Origin: Larsenimonas salina
GTDB taxonomy: Bacteria; Pseudomonadota; Gammaproteobacteria; Pseudomonadales; Halomonadaceae
Direction of reading: 5' to 3'
Assembly (NCBI RefSeq): GCF_023736155.1
Contig: NZ_JAMLJJ010000004.1
Location: 186,001-250,000, forward strand
DNA length: 64,000 nucleotides
The notes beneath the pieces were generated by a model. The model was not told where the DNA came from. It did no database searches and saw only the letters and a program-made list of their open reading frames with translations. This document shows positions 44,831 to 53,930 of this stretch, one piece after another. Within the stretch, counting starts at the first letter, position 1, and every line of letters begins with the position of its first letter. The position numbers and the translations under genes are program-made.

Positions 44831-46030
44831 TTATCTTTGTAAGGTATTACCAATAAACCCCATCAGCCGATCGCCGTACCGCGTAAGGTTCTGCTCCTGC
44901 ATAAGCTGCGCTCTAGCGCGCTGGCCGATGCGCCGGCGCAGTTCCACGTCATTGGCCCATTCGATCAGGGTTTGCGCGGCCTCTTCCGGGTCGATCACCT
45001 GAGCGGAGACCAGGTCGTCCCTGCTCGGTGAATACACCTCGCTCGGGCCCTGCACGCAAAGCTCGCTGTACTTTTTGAGTGCATCTCTTGGCCGAGTAGG
45101 TTCGATGATGGCGCCGTTGGCGGCGTCCATTAACGCCTCCGGCAGGCCATCAACGTTACTGACAAGCGTCGGCAGGCCATAGGCCATCGCCTCCTGCGCT
45201 ACCAGCCCGAACGGTTCACGCCAGGAGGGGCAAATAAACGCATCGAGCTCGGTGTAAAACGCCGACATGTCGTTGACCAGCCCGCAGAAGCGCACGTTGT
45301 CCTGAAGTTGCCACCGCTCAACCCATTCACGCAGCACCGGCTCGAGCGGCCCCTCCCCCGCGATCCAAAGCTCGGCCTCGGGCAACTCGGCCTGAACACT
45401 ACGAAAGGTCTCGAGCGCGACCATCGGCGCTTTTAAGCCTTTGAGGCGGCCTGCAAACCCGAGCCGAAAGCGCCCTTCCGGGTGTTCAGCAACACGTTCC
45501 GGCACCTCGATGGCGTTATGCAAGGTCAGCGCCGGTACGCGTTCGGAGAGCCCGCAGCGAAGTTGAAGCATGCGATAGGCGGCATGGGAAACCGCGACCA
45601 CGCCGGAAAGACGCGCAAGGTAGTCATCGACCTCGCGCGTTTTCGGCGCGGTCCAAGAAGTGCCGTGCTCGTAATGAAAAACCGGGTGGCGCTCAAGCAT
45701 CGGGAGCGGGTTACCCGCCAGCTTGTTCCAGACAAGAATGGCCTGGGGGTCGATGCGCTCGATCAGTGCTTTCTGATGCCGGCCGCGAAGGCCCAGAAGC
45801 TCAGGCAGCTTGAGTGTCGAGGGCCCCTTGATGTTGTGAATCGGGTAGCCCCGGGCACTCAGCTCATCGCGCAGAAACGGATGCACCTGTTCGGTTTGCA
45901 GCAACACATCCAACGCCATCGCGCGCTTGTATTCGGTCACAAACCGAAGAAAATAGCGCTCCACACCTCCCAGGTTCTTAAGACTGACAAGGTGCGCCAT
46001 TCTGGGCGGCGATGGTGCGTCGTTGCTCAT
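44831..46030 (-). CDS. GT4 family glycosyltransferase
   Basis: A 399-residue GT-B enzyme. The N-terminal domain has MAHLVSLKNLGGVERYFLRF. The donor domain has RLGFAGRLKGLKAPMVALE, WIAGEGPLEPVLREW and the block WREPFGLVAQEAMAYGLPTLVS with the two conserved Glu. I start at ATG 46030 (MSNDAPSP); a GTG 12 codons earlier has no ribosome binding site. Its base composition is that of the housekeeping chromosome, unlike the A+T-rich sugar transferase before it. It is divergent from the capsular-synthesis-like gene at 46086 across only 55 bp, suggesting a shared promoter region. Acceptor and donor are unknown. Confidence 0.85.
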   Translation of the reverse strand: MSNDAPSPPRMAHLVSLKNLGGVERYFLRFVTEYKRAMALDVLLQTEQVHPFLRDELSARGYPIHNIKGPSTLKLPELLGLRGRHQKALIERIDPQAILVWNKLAGNPLPMLERHPVFHYEHGTSWTAPKTREVDDYLARLSGVVAVSHAAYRMLQLRCGLSERVPALTLHNAIEVPERVAEHPEGRFRLGFAGRLKGLKAPMVALETFRSVQAELPEAELWIAGEGPLEPVLREWVERWQLQDNVRFCGLVNDMSAFYTELDAFICPSWREPFGLVAQEAMAYGLPTLVSNVDGLPEALMDAANGAIIEPTRPRDALKKYSELCVQGPSEVYSPSRDDLVSAQVIDPEEAAQTLIEWANDVELRRRIGQRARAQLMQEQNLTRYGDRLMGFIGNTLQR

Positions 46031-46085
46031 GATAGGGTTACCAGCTGGGAGTGATTGACCTGTCACACTATATCATGAGGGCTTG

Positions 46086-47096
46086 ATGAGACACCTGCCG
46101 AAGACGGTTTTCACCAGCCGATGGTTCGAGCGAAAATGCGTTCGCGCTCGTCGGGCACTTCCCGCCCTGGATAACGCCTACGTACGCTTCAATCTGCCCG
46201 GTTTCACGCCGACGGCCGATGAGGCCGCCCCGGCGTCGAAGGCCCTGGCGGCGCTTAAGCAGGCTGGCCACGCCGGGTATCGTGAAGGCGCCGCACCGCG
46301 CATTTTGTGGATGTACTGGAATACACCGGCCGATGAGGCACCGGAGGTGGTTCGGCTGGCAATTGCCTCCTGGCAGGCGCTCAACCCCGAGTATGAAGTG
46401 CGTGTGCTCACCGATGACACGATGGTTGAAACACTCGGTGTTGATCTCTTTTCGGTATTCACGTTAAGCCGCATCAAGCTGACGCTCGCCATGAAGACCG
46501 ATGTCCTCCGGCTGTACCTTCTAAGCGTGTACGGCGGCGTGTGGGTGGATGCCACCGTCTTCTGCCTTCAGCCATTGGAGAAGTGGCTACCCGAGGCGCG
46601 CGCGCCGCTCGATCTCTTTACCTTTCGCCACCCCACGGAAAGAAGCCGGCCTGTGGAGGCGTGGTTCATCGCGGCAAGCCCGGGGCATCCGGTGGTCAAA
46701 AGCACACTGGCCCTGTTCGTCGATCATTTATTCGCACCGAGAACCGCCGCGCTGTTTGTCTCCAATAACCGAAAGGACCTGAAAAAACTCGGGGTACACT
46801 CGAACCATCCTGAACGGCTCTACGCCGATACGATCACCGCCGCCGAAGGCTACGGGTTCATGCCCTATTTTTCAGTGGGCTACTTCTTCAATGAAAGTAT
46901 GCGGCGTCATTGGCACGCCCATGAGATCGAAGCGTTTCTGGCGCTGCCGAACCGTCATCTTTCTCACACGAAGACCGAGGGTCTGGAACAGGCGGTCGTC
47001 TCCAAGGAGACCTACAAGAAGACGCACCAGCAAAGCGAGGCGTATGCGATCAAAAAGGCGCACCTTCAGTCACTCTTGAACACGCCTGCACGCTAG
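46086..47096 (+). CDS. Caps_synth / GT32-like glycosyltransferase
   Basis: A 336-residue protein of the capsular polysaccharide synthesis (Caps_synth) family, related to DXD-containing GT32 sugar transferases. The core is ILWMYWNTPADEAPEVV near the N-terminus, then MKTDVLRLYLLSVYGGVWVD, where the final Asp, with the nearby acidic residues, should bind metal and nucleotide sugar. VEAWFIAASPGHPVV and a YFNES segment follow. It is the only plus-strand gene of the island. I start at ATG 46086 with GAGGG upstream; a TTG one codon earlier is less likely. A strong terminator follows. Substrate unknown. Confidence 0.82.
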   Translation: MRHLPKTVFTSRWFERKCVRARRALPALDNAYVRFNLPGFTPTADEAAPASKALAALKQAGHAGYREGAAPRILWMYWNTPADEAPEVVRLAIASWQALNPEYEVRVLTDDTMVETLGVDLFSVFTLSRIKLTLAMKTDVLRLYLLSVYGGVWVDATVFCLQPLEKWLPEARAPLDLFTFRHPTERSRPVEAWFIAASPGHPVVKSTLALFVDHLFAPRTAALFVSNNRKDLKKLGVHSNHPERLYADTITAAEGYGFMPYFSVGYFFNESMRRHWHAHEIEAFLALPNRHLSHTKTEGLEQAVVSKETYKKTHQQSEAYAIKKAHLQSLLNTPAR

Positions 47097-47137
47097 GAAC
47101 GGACGCGTTCAAGGCTTGAACCCAAAACACAGGCATT

Positions 47138-47166
47138 AAAAAAGCCGCACGGTGTGCGGCTTTTTT
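47138..47166. terminator. Bidirectional intrinsic terminator
   Basis: Stem AAAAAAGCCGCAC / GTGCGGCTTTTTT with loop GGT lies between the convergent Caps_synth-like gene and glyA and can stop both. Confidence 0.93.
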
Positions 47167-47213
47167 GAACAACGCGCCCGTTACCGGGCGCGCGGTTTAA
47201 TGCATCGCGTCGA

Positions 47214-48479
47214 TCAGGAGTAGACCGGCAGACGCTTGCAGATTTCCTCGACCTTGCCACGCACCTGATTCTCGATCTCGGTGGTGTCTTCGCCCTTGCC
47301 GAGCACGTCAAGAATGTCGCAGATCCAGCCGGTAAGTTCGCGGCAGTCGTCGACCTTGAAGCCACGCGTAGTGACAGCCGGCGTACCGATACGAAGACCG
47401 GAGGTGACGAACGGGCTTTGCGGGTCGTTCGGCACGGCGTTCTTGTTGACGGTGATGTGGGCACGGCCAAGTGCCGCGTCCGCATCCTTGCCGGTCACGC
47501 CCTGCTTGACCAGAGACAGCAGGAAGAGGTGGTCCTTAGTGCCGCCGGAGACAACATCGAAACCGCGCTCGACAAACACTTCCGCCATGACCTTGGCGTT
47601 GTCCAGCACCTGCTGCTGATACTGTTTGAAGTCAGACGAGAGTGCTTCCTTGAAGCACACGGCCTTGCCGGCGATGACGTGCATCAGCGGGCCGCCCTGA
47701 CCGCCCGGGAATACGGCAGAATCAAGCTTCTTGTAGAGGTCCTTGTCGCCGCAGGCAGACAGGATCAGGCCGCCACGCGGGCCACGAAGGGTCTTGTGCG
47801 TGGTGGTGGTGACGACGTGGGCGTGCTTGAGCGGGCTCGGGTAGAGACCCGCCGCGACCAGACCGGCCACGTGCGCCATGTCGACGAACAGGTACGCACC
47901 GACGTTATCGGCGATCTCGCGGAACTTGCTCCAGTCGATGATCTGGGAATACGCCGAGAAGCCGGCGATGATCATCTTGGGCTTGTGTTCTTCGGCCAGA
48001 CGCGCAACTTCGTCGTAATCGATCAGACCTTCGTCGTTCAGGCCATACTGGACGGCGTTGTAGTGCTTGCCGGAGAAGTTCGGCTTGGCGCCGTGCGTCA
48101 GGTGGCCGCCCGCGTCAAGGCTCATGCCGAGTACGGTGTCGCCCGGCTTGACCAGCGCCTGGAACACGGCGCTGTTGGCCTGGGAACCGGCGTGCGGCTG
48201 AACGTTGGCGTAGTCGCACTCGAACAGCTCACAGGCGCGGTCGATCGCAAGCGTTTCGACCTTGTCGACGAATTCGCAGCCGCCATAGTAGCGCTTGCCG
48301 GGATACCCTTCAGCGTACTTGTTGGTCAGAAGCGAACCCTGCGCTTCGACAACGCGCGGGCTGGTGTAGTTTTCAGAGGCGATAAGCTCGATGTGCGCTT
48401 CCTGACGCGCCTCTTCTTCATTCATTGCGCTGGCCAGTACGTCGTCGTATCCGGCGATGGTCATATCACGGCTGAACAT
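47214..48479 (-). CDS. glyA: GlyA, serine hydroxymethyltransferase
   Basis: A 421-residue PLP enzyme that interconverts serine and glycine with tetrahydrofolate. Clear motifs: [44 protein letters not shown], and the PLP-lysine block [17 protein letters not shown] start at ATG 48479 ([13 protein letters not shown]), which has AAGGA eight bases upstream and agrees with the family length. The open frame continues 31 codons upstream without support. It marks the return to housekeeping sequence after the surface island. nrdR, a frequent neighbour of glyA in some gammaproteobacteria, lies about 45 kb away in the same orientation. Confidence 0.96.
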   Translation of the reverse strand: MFSRDMTIAGYDDVLASAMNEEEARQEAHIELIASENYTSPRVVEAQGSLLTNKYAEGYPGKRYYGGCEFVDKVETLAIDRACELFECDYANVQPHAGSQANSAVFQALVKPGDTVLGMSLDAGGHLTHGAKPNFSGKHYNAVQYGLNDEGLIDYDEVARLAEEHKPKMIIAGFSAYSQIIDWSKFREIADNVGAYLFVDMAHVAGLVAAGLYPSPLKHAHVVTTTTHKTLRGPRGGLILSACGDKDLYKKLDSAVFPGGQGGPLMHVIAGKAVCFKEALSSDFKQYQQQVLDNAKVMAEVFVERGFDVVSGGTKDHLFLLSLVKQGVTGKDADAALGRAHITVNKNAVPNDPQSPFVTSGLRIGTPAVTTRGFKVDDCRELTGWICDILDVLGKGEDTTEIENQVRGKVEEICKRLPVYS

Positions 48480-48616
48480 GCAATTGATCCTTAACAAAGC
48501 GGGCGACTGTAAATCGTGGACGGCCATGATAGCGCAGCTCATTTTCCGATTCACTTGAAACCACCTCATCAAGATTGCCGATGTCGCTCATGCATCGGGT
48601 GTGCGTCGCTTCCTCT

Positions 48617-51118
48617 TCATGACTGTTCGAGCTGACTCAGACTGGTCATCGGCGGCTGCCTGCGAAGGTCGCGTCCAAGCACCCAGCCAAGGCCTCCCAC
48701 CAGCGCCATACCTACACCGGGAAGCCCGACCCACAAAAGCGGGTGTGCCCGAACCGGCAGGTCAAGCCAGAAGGCGTAGAGCGCGGCGGTGCCGCCCTCC
48801 ACCAGCACCGCGGCCATCACTCCGCTGAGCCCGCCCAGCCAGAGAAACTCTGCACCGTGGGCCTTCGAGAGATACCCGGACTGCGCCCCGAACACTCTGA
48901 GCAGCGCGCCTTCATGAGTGCGCTCGGGGCGCGACGCCGCCAGCGCCGCAAAAAGCACCGCAACGCCTGCCGCCCCAACGAACAGGAGAATGAATAAAAT
49001 CGCACGGGCGACCTGAGAGAGCATGCGATCGACTTCATTCAGGATCACGCCAATGTCCAGAAACGACACCGACGGGAACTGCTTGACCACCTGCCCCAGC
49101 GCATCGCGCTTGTCCGACGGTAGGTAAAAGGCAGTGATAAAGCTGTGGCTAAAGCCCTCGAGCACATTCGGCGGAAAGATCACGAAAAAATTGGGCTTGA
49201 AGCTTTCCCAGTCGACCTTGCGAATGCTGGTGATGCGCCCGGTCACGTCTGAACCGCCAATATCGAACGTCAGCGTATCGCCGAGACTCAGATCAAACCG
49301 CGTCGCCAGCCGCTCGGCCATCGAGATCGGCACCACACCCTCGCCCGCTCCGGCATCAGGGGCGAACCACTGGCCCTGGGTCACGTCATTGGTGTCGGGC
49401 AGCGCCTCGCGCCAGGTCAGGTTGAGCTCGCGGCGAAGGTTGCCGTCTTCACGGGCCTCCTCCGGCACCACCTGCCGCGGCGGCCGGTCATTGATTGCAA
49501 CGATTCGCCCACGCACCAGCGGGTAAACGTCGCTTCGACTGGTCGTCAGCGCATCCAGCGCGTTCGTGAAGTCGGCGCGCTCGCTGGGCTGGATGTTGAT
49601 CGCGAACTGGTTGGGCGCGTCCGCCGGCAGGCGGTTCTGCCAATCATCGAGCAAATCGGCACGCACCAGCGTAATGAACCCGACCGCAGCAAGCGTCACC
49701 GAAAACGCAACCATCTGCCCCTGGCTCGAGCGGGTGCGCTGGGCAAGCTGGCGCGCGCCCATTCGCCAGGGGCCGTGAAACCGGTAGGAGAGCCGCCCGA
49801 GCCCACGAAGCAACACGGCGCTGACTGCCCACAATCCAAACAGGGCGAGAAACCCCAGCACCAGCACCCAGAACGACAGCATCAAATCCTTGCTGAAAAG
49901 CCACAAAAGCGCGCCGAACACCAGACTCGCCACCAGCACCACCCAAAGCGCCGAGACCGGCATCGGGTCGAGCTCGTGACGCAGCACCTTCAGCGCGCTG
50001 ACGTTCTTGAGCCTCAAGAGCGTCGGGCCGGCGAACCCCGCAAGCATCGCCACCGCCGTCAGCACCCCAAGCGCCAGCGGCATGATGCCCGGTGGCGGCA
50101 GCGCAAGCGTCAGCATCGCGGCCAGCAGACTCAAAAGCGCCTCCTGACCCAGCCAGCCCAGTGCTGCCCCGAGTACTGATGCCATCAGCGCCAGCCAACC
50201 AAGCTGATACAAGAAGAGCGCCGTAAACTGACGCCGTTGACTGCCGAAGCAGCGAAGCAGTGCCACTGTCATAAGGTGACGTTCGACGTAGCGTCGGGTG
50301 GCCATCGCCACTGCAACGCCTGCCAGCAGTACTGCGGCAAGCCCCGCCAGACTCAGGTATTTCTGGGTACGCTCGAGCGTGCGACCAAGCCGTGGGCTGT
50401 CGTGCTCGACGTCCATCACGCGAATGCTTTGATCGCGCAGCGAATCGAGCCACGGCTGAATGGCCTCGACCGCCCCACTTTCGCCCCGCCCCATCAAACG
50501 ATAGGTCACCCGGGCACCGGGATGGATCAAATCGGCGCTTTCAAGCGTTGCCTGAGACAGGAGGATGTGCGGATTGAGATTGGCAAGCCCGACCCGTTGA
50601 TCGGGCTCGCGCTCGATGAAGCCAGCCACACGCACGCGGGTCTGGCCGAGCTGAAATTCATCACCAAGGCCGGCCTCGAGCCGGCGGCCCAGACGCGCAT
50701 CGATCCAGACCTCACCCACTGCCGGCGGCCCGGTTTTTTGTACCTCGCCGGCGGCAGTTCTGATGGTGAGCGTACCGTAGAGCGGATAGTCATGATCGAC
50801 GGTCTTGAGGCTCGAAAGCTGAAAGGCGCCCTGGCGGCTTGCCATCGAGACCATCTGCGTCTGCTCACTGGTCTTGAACCCACCTTCGCGCAAACGGGTC
50901 ACATCCGCCTGTTCGAACGGCGCCCCCTTGACCAGCACCACGTCGCCGCCAAGGAGCTGCCCGGCCTGACGGGCCATGCCCTGAGTCACTCGGTCGAGGA
51001 AGAAGCCGATCATGGTGGTGGCGGCCACTGCAATGATCATGGCCAGAAACAGCGCGCGAACGTCCGCCGCTCGTAAATCGCGCCAGAGACTCTTGAGCGC
51101 CAGTCGTGCCATCTGCAT
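48617..51118 (-). CDS. ybbP: YbbP-like ABC transporter permease (FtsX family)
   Basis: An 833-residue inner-membrane protein with about ten helices and two large periplasmic domains, the MacB/FtsX-type layout seen in E. coli YbbP. It starts RLALKSLWRDLRAADVRALFLAM. FtsX-like helix groups lie near 275-420, with a pair near 440-490, and at the C-terminus (about 700-820). With YbbA it forms an ABC complex whose substrate is unknown; these complexes are thought to act on envelope lipids or lipoproteins by mechanical movement. ATG 51118 shares its A with the ybbA stop (TGATG), which fixes this start. Confidence 0.93.
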   Translation of the reverse strand: MQMARLALKSLWRDLRAADVRALFLAMIIAVAATTMIGFFLDRVTQGMARQAGQLLGGDVVLVKGAPFEQADVTRLREGGFKTSEQTQMVSMASRQGAFQLSSLKTVDHDYPLYGTLTIRTAAGEVQKTGPPAVGEVWIDARLGRRLEAGLGDEFQLGQTRVRVAGFIEREPDQRVGLANLNPHILLSQATLESADLIHPGARVTYRLMGRGESGAVEAIQPWLDSLRDQSIRVMDVEHDSPRLGRTLERTQKYLSLAGLAAVLLAGVAVAMATRRYVERHLMTVALLRCFGSQRRQFTALFLYQLGWLALMASVLGAALGWLGQEALLSLLAAMLTLALPPPGIMPLALGVLTAVAMLAGFAGPTLLRLKNVSALKVLRHELDPMPVSALWVVLVASLVFGALLWLFSKDLMLSFWVLVLGFLALFGLWAVSAVLLRGLGRLSYRFHGPWRMGARQLAQRTRSSQGQMVAFSVTLAAVGFITLVRADLLDDWQNRLPADAPNQFAINIQPSERADFTNALDALTTSRSDVYPLVRGRIVAINDRPPRQVVPEEAREDGNLRRELNLTWREALPDTNDVTQGQWFAPDAGAGEGVVPISMAERLATRFDLSLGDTLTFDIGGSDVTGRITSIRKVDWESFKPNFFVIFPPNVLEGFSHSFITAFYLPSDKRDALGQVVKQFPSVSFLDIGVILNEVDRMLSQVARAILFILLFVGAAGVAVLFAALAASRPERTHEGALLRVFGAQSGYLSKAHGAEFLWLGGLSGVMAAVLVEGGTAALYAFWLDLPVRAHPLLWVGLPGVGMALVGGLGWVLGRDLRRQPPMTSLSQLEQS

Positions 51119-51879
51119 CAAAGGTTCTCCCACGGGATCAACGCGCCGTCGGCAAGCGTCAGTTGCCGCGCGCACTGGCGGGCAAGCTCGGTGTCGTGTG
51201 TGACCACGATCAGCGTGGTGCCCTGGTCGCGGTTGAGCGAGAACAGAAGCTCCGCCACCGATTGCCCCGTGTGCTGATCTAGGTTGCCGGTGGGCTCATC
51301 GGCGAACACCAGCTTCGGCTCGGTCACGAACGCCCGGGCGATTGCCACCCGCTGCTGCTCGCCGCCGGAAAGCTGGCGCGGCAGGTGGTCGAGCCGGTCC
51401 CCCAGTCCCACGCGCTCGAGCCAGGTTTTGGCTCGGGCACTTTTGTCACGCGCTTCGGTCAATTCAAGCGGCAGCATCACGTTCTCGAGCGCCGTGAGCG
51501 TCGGCAGCAGTTGAAAGTTCTGAAACACGAAGCCGACCTGCCCGGCGCGAAGTCGGGCCCGGCCGTCTTCATCAGCCTTGGAAAGCGCGGTATCGAACAG
51601 ATAAAGCTCGCCGCCGCTTGGCTGATCAAGGCCTGCCAGCAAACTTAAAAGCGTTGATTTCCCCGCGCCGGATCGGCCTAGAATGGCAAGACAGTCGCCG
51701 GGGGCCACGTCCAGGTCGAGCGCATCGATCACGGTCAGCGTACGGCTTCCCGAGCGTACCTGCTTGGAGAGTCCGACTGCCCGCAGGATCGTGGGCGTGG
51801 CCGGCTCATGCCCCGAAGGCTCCCGTGTTACGGATTCATGCGTCACAGACTCACGTATCGAAGAAAAGGATCGAGACAT
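51118..51879 (-). CDS. ybbA: YbbA-like ABC transporter ATP-binding protein
   Basis: A 253-residue ATPase of the LolD/MacB class, partner of YbbP. Walker A is GRSGAGKST, followed by [17 protein letters not shown], signature [14 protein letters not shown] and Walker [13 protein letters not shown]. The N-terminus has a short repetitive, polar extension ([18 protein letters not shown]) before the ATPase domain. I start at ATG 51879, with AGGAG ten bases upstream; the frame is open far beyond but runs antisense through tesA. The start codon overlaps that of divergent tesA in the four bases CATG, so each gene's upstream signals lie inside the other's coding region. Confidence 0.93.
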   Translation of the reverse strand: MSRSFSSIRESVTHESVTREPSGHEPATPTILRAVGLSKQVRSGSRTLTVIDALDLDVAPGDCLAILGRSGAGKSTLLSLLAGLDQPSGGELYLFDTALSKADEDGRARLRAGQVGFVFQNFQLLPTLTALENVMLPLELTEARDKSARAKTWLERVGLGDRLDHLPRQLSGGEQQRVAIARAFVTEPKLVFADEPTGNLDQHTGQSVAELLFSLNRDQGTTLIVVTHDTELARQCARQLTLADGALIPWENL

Positions 51880-52555
51880 GTTGAAAACACTCCTGACATC
51901 GACCGGGTCATCACGGCCAGAATGGACGCGCCCTCGGTGGGCCGCGGCGTTGATTCTCGCATTGGGCTTGGCAGCAACCGGCGCGGCGCGGGCCGAAACC
52001 ATACTGGTGTTCGGCGATAGCCTGAGCGCTGCGCACAACATGCCGACCGACAAGGGCTGGGTGCATCTCTTGCAGCAGCGCCTCGGCGACAAGGACAAGG
52101 TCATCAACGCAAGCATCAGCGGTGAAACCACCTCGGGTGGGCTCGAGCGGCTGCCCAAGGCGTTAGAGCAGTTTGATCCCGACATCGTGCTGCTGGAGCT
52201 TGGCGGTAATGATGGCCTTCGTGGGCTGCCTCCCGCCCAGATTCAGTCTCGGCTCGACAAGATGATCCAGTTGATCCAGAACCACCCGGCCCGCGTCGGT
52301 TTGCTCGGCATCATGGTGCCGCCCAATTACGGTCAGAACTACTCGACGGCCTTCAAGAACATCTACCCCACACTTGCCGAAAAATACGCCCTGCCGCTCG
52401 AGCCGTTCATGCTCGACGGCGTGGCGCTCGATGACGACCTGATGCAGGATGACGCCATTCATCCCAACGCCCGCGCACAGCCCAAGGTGCTCGATAATGT
52501 GTGGAGTGTAGTCGACGAACTCTTGAGTCTGCCGCCTGCGTCCAAATCATCTTAA
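51878..52555 (+). CDS. tesA: TesA, periplasmic acyl-CoA thioesterase I / lysophospholipase / arylesterase
   Basis: A 225-residue SGNH hydrolase. The N-terminus is a signal peptide (hydrophobic AAALILALGLAATGAARA, cleavage after ARA near residue 39) preceded by a longer than usual charged region. The catalytic blocks are VFGDSLSA (Ser), ASISGETTSGG (Gly), LELGGNDGLRG (Asn) and DDAIHPNA (Asp and His). The start is ATG 51878, with AAGGA seven bases before it. The tesA against ybbA-ybbP arrangement is the same as in E. coli. The shared start point with ybbA is discussed as a separate finding. Confidence 0.95.
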   Translation: MLKTLLTSTGSSRPEWTRPRWAAALILALGLAATGAARAETILVFGDSLSAAHNMPTDKGWVHLLQQRLGDKDKVINASISGETTSGGLERLPKALEQFDPDIVLLELGGNDGLRGLPPAQIQSRLDKMIQLIQNHPARVGLLGIMVPPNYGQNYSTAFKNIYPTLAEKYALPLEPFMLDGVALDDDLMQDDAIHPNARAQPKVLDNVWSVVDELLSLPPASKSS

Positions 52556-52608
52556 GCCGTCGTTTAGACGGTGCGCCCATGCACGTACTGCTCGTTTAAG
52601 GACACTCA

Positions 52609-53583
52609 ATGGTTGATGCCACGACTTCTCTGGTTGCCGCCTACCGACTCGATGGGCTCGGCGGTGGTCAGCTTCTGGAACACGATGACTTGAATCGCAT
52701 CTGGCAAACCGACCCGGCGCCGGTCTGGATGCATCTTGATTTCACGCATGGCGATGCGCCGCACTTCCTGCAGGATATCGCCGACCTGCATGAAGACGTG
52801 ATCGAGGCCCTTTTGGAAGAACAGACGCGCCCCCGGGTCGGGCGCTTTGTCGGTGGGCTTGTCACCACGCTTCGAGGCATCAATTTGAACCCGGGTGCTG
52901 CCCCCGATGACATGATCTCGCTTCGCGTGTGGCTTACCAACAACCGCCTGATCACACTGAGACGGCGCCCGCTTCAATCGATTTCACTGGTGAGAAACTA
53001 CCTGCACGACGGCGAAGGCCCCCGAAATGTGTCGGAACTTTTGGCGTCGATGACCGACGCCATGATCGATAAGGTCGGTGAACTGGACCACGATCTAGAC
53101 GACCGGCTCGGGCAGCTGGAGGAGTGTCAGCTCAACGATGAGCTGATCGACGACGACGAGCTTTTGAAGCTTCGCCGCTCGCTAATCACGCTCAGGCGCT
53201 TCATGGAGCCTCAGTGCGACTGCTTGAACCGGCTGGCCAGTGAGCCGGGCTACGTCGAGGAGACCGCCCGGCTCTGGCTCAGGGAATCCGCCAACCAGCT
53301 TCAACGCTACGTCGAAGACACCAAGGCGATGCAGGAGCGCTCGATGATGCTGCAGGAGCAGCTCAACAGTGAGCGCTCCGAGCAACTCAACGACCGCATG
53401 TACGTGCTTTCGGTCATTACCGCGATCTTCCTGCCACTTGGCTTTCTGACCGGGCTTCTGGGCATCAACGTCGGCGGCATTCCAGGCGCCGACAACCATT
53501 ACGGCTTTACGGTATTCGTTGGACTGATCGTACTCGTGATCCTGTTACAGCTTTGGCTGCTGCGCCGAAAACGCTGGTTCTGA
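52609..53583 (+). CDS. zntB: ZntB-like zinc transporter (CorA family)
   Basis: A 324-residue CorA-family divalent metal transporter. The long N-terminal cytoplasmic domain (about 1-260) is acidic and helical. It is followed by two membrane helices near the C-terminus (about 266-285 and 298-318). The pore motif between them reads GINVGG (GxN type), as in ZntB, rather than the GMN of CorA magnesium channels; VSVITAIFLPLGFLTGLLG-type sequence precedes it. ZntB is thought to move Zn2+ with a proton gradient. AAGGA precedes ATG 52609. Its stop is directly back to back with the stop of the convergent SelT-like gene (TGATCA). Confidence 0.9.
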   Translation: MVDATTSLVAAYRLDGLGGGQLLEHDDLNRIWQTDPAPVWMHLDFTHGDAPHFLQDIADLHEDVIEALLEEQTRPRVGRFVGGLVTTLRGINLNPGAAPDDMISLRVWLTNNRLITLRRRPLQSISLVRNYLHDGEGPRNVSELLASMTDAMIDKVGELDHDLDDRLGQLEECQLNDELIDDDELLKLRRSLITLRRFMEPQCDCLNRLASEPGYVEETARLWLRESANQLQRYVEDTKAMQERSMMLQEQLNSERSEQLNDRMYVLSVITAIFLPLGFLTGLLGINVGGIPGADNHYGFTVFVGLIVLVILLQLWLLRRKRWF

Positions 53584-53850
53584 TCACCGATCCACATGGC
53601 CGAGATCGCGCTCGGGGTCGAGCCGGTCTCGGACCAGCCGTTTGATTTCCTTCACGGCCGGAAAGCCGTTATCGCGCTTGCGGTCCCAAAGCAGTTCTCC
53701 GTTGGCCAGAATATCGAAATGCCCGCCATGACTCGGTGCAAGCGACACTTCGTCAAGATCTTCACCGAACGTCTGTAAAAGCTCCTGAGCATACCAGGCT
53801 GCCCGCAGTAGCCAGTGACACTGTGTACAATAATGGATCGTGATGCGCAT
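53584..53850 (-). CDS. SelT/SelW/SelH family (Rdx) redox protein
   Basis: An 88-residue protein with a thioredoxin-like fold. The redox motif CTQC at residues 8-11 replaces the Cys-x-x-Sec of animal selenoproteins, and HWLLRAAWYAQELL follows, as in bacterial Rdx proteins. The rest (LAPSHGGHFDILANGELLWDRK ... FPAVKEIKRLVRD) matches the family throughout. Its physiological partner is unknown; a role in thiol redox control is inferred from the fold. It converges on zntB with no gap between the two stop codons. Confidence 0.9.
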   Translation of the reverse strand: MRITIHYCTQCHWLLRAAWYAQELLQTFGEDLDEVSLAPSHGGHFDILANGELLWDRKRDNGFPAVKEIKRLVRDRLDPERDLGHVDR

Positions 53851-53930
53851 GGCTCTTACCGCCTTTTAAATTTGACTATGCTTGCTCGCCTACTTTAGCG
53901 ATGCACCGCCATGAGAGACAAGGAAGCCAC

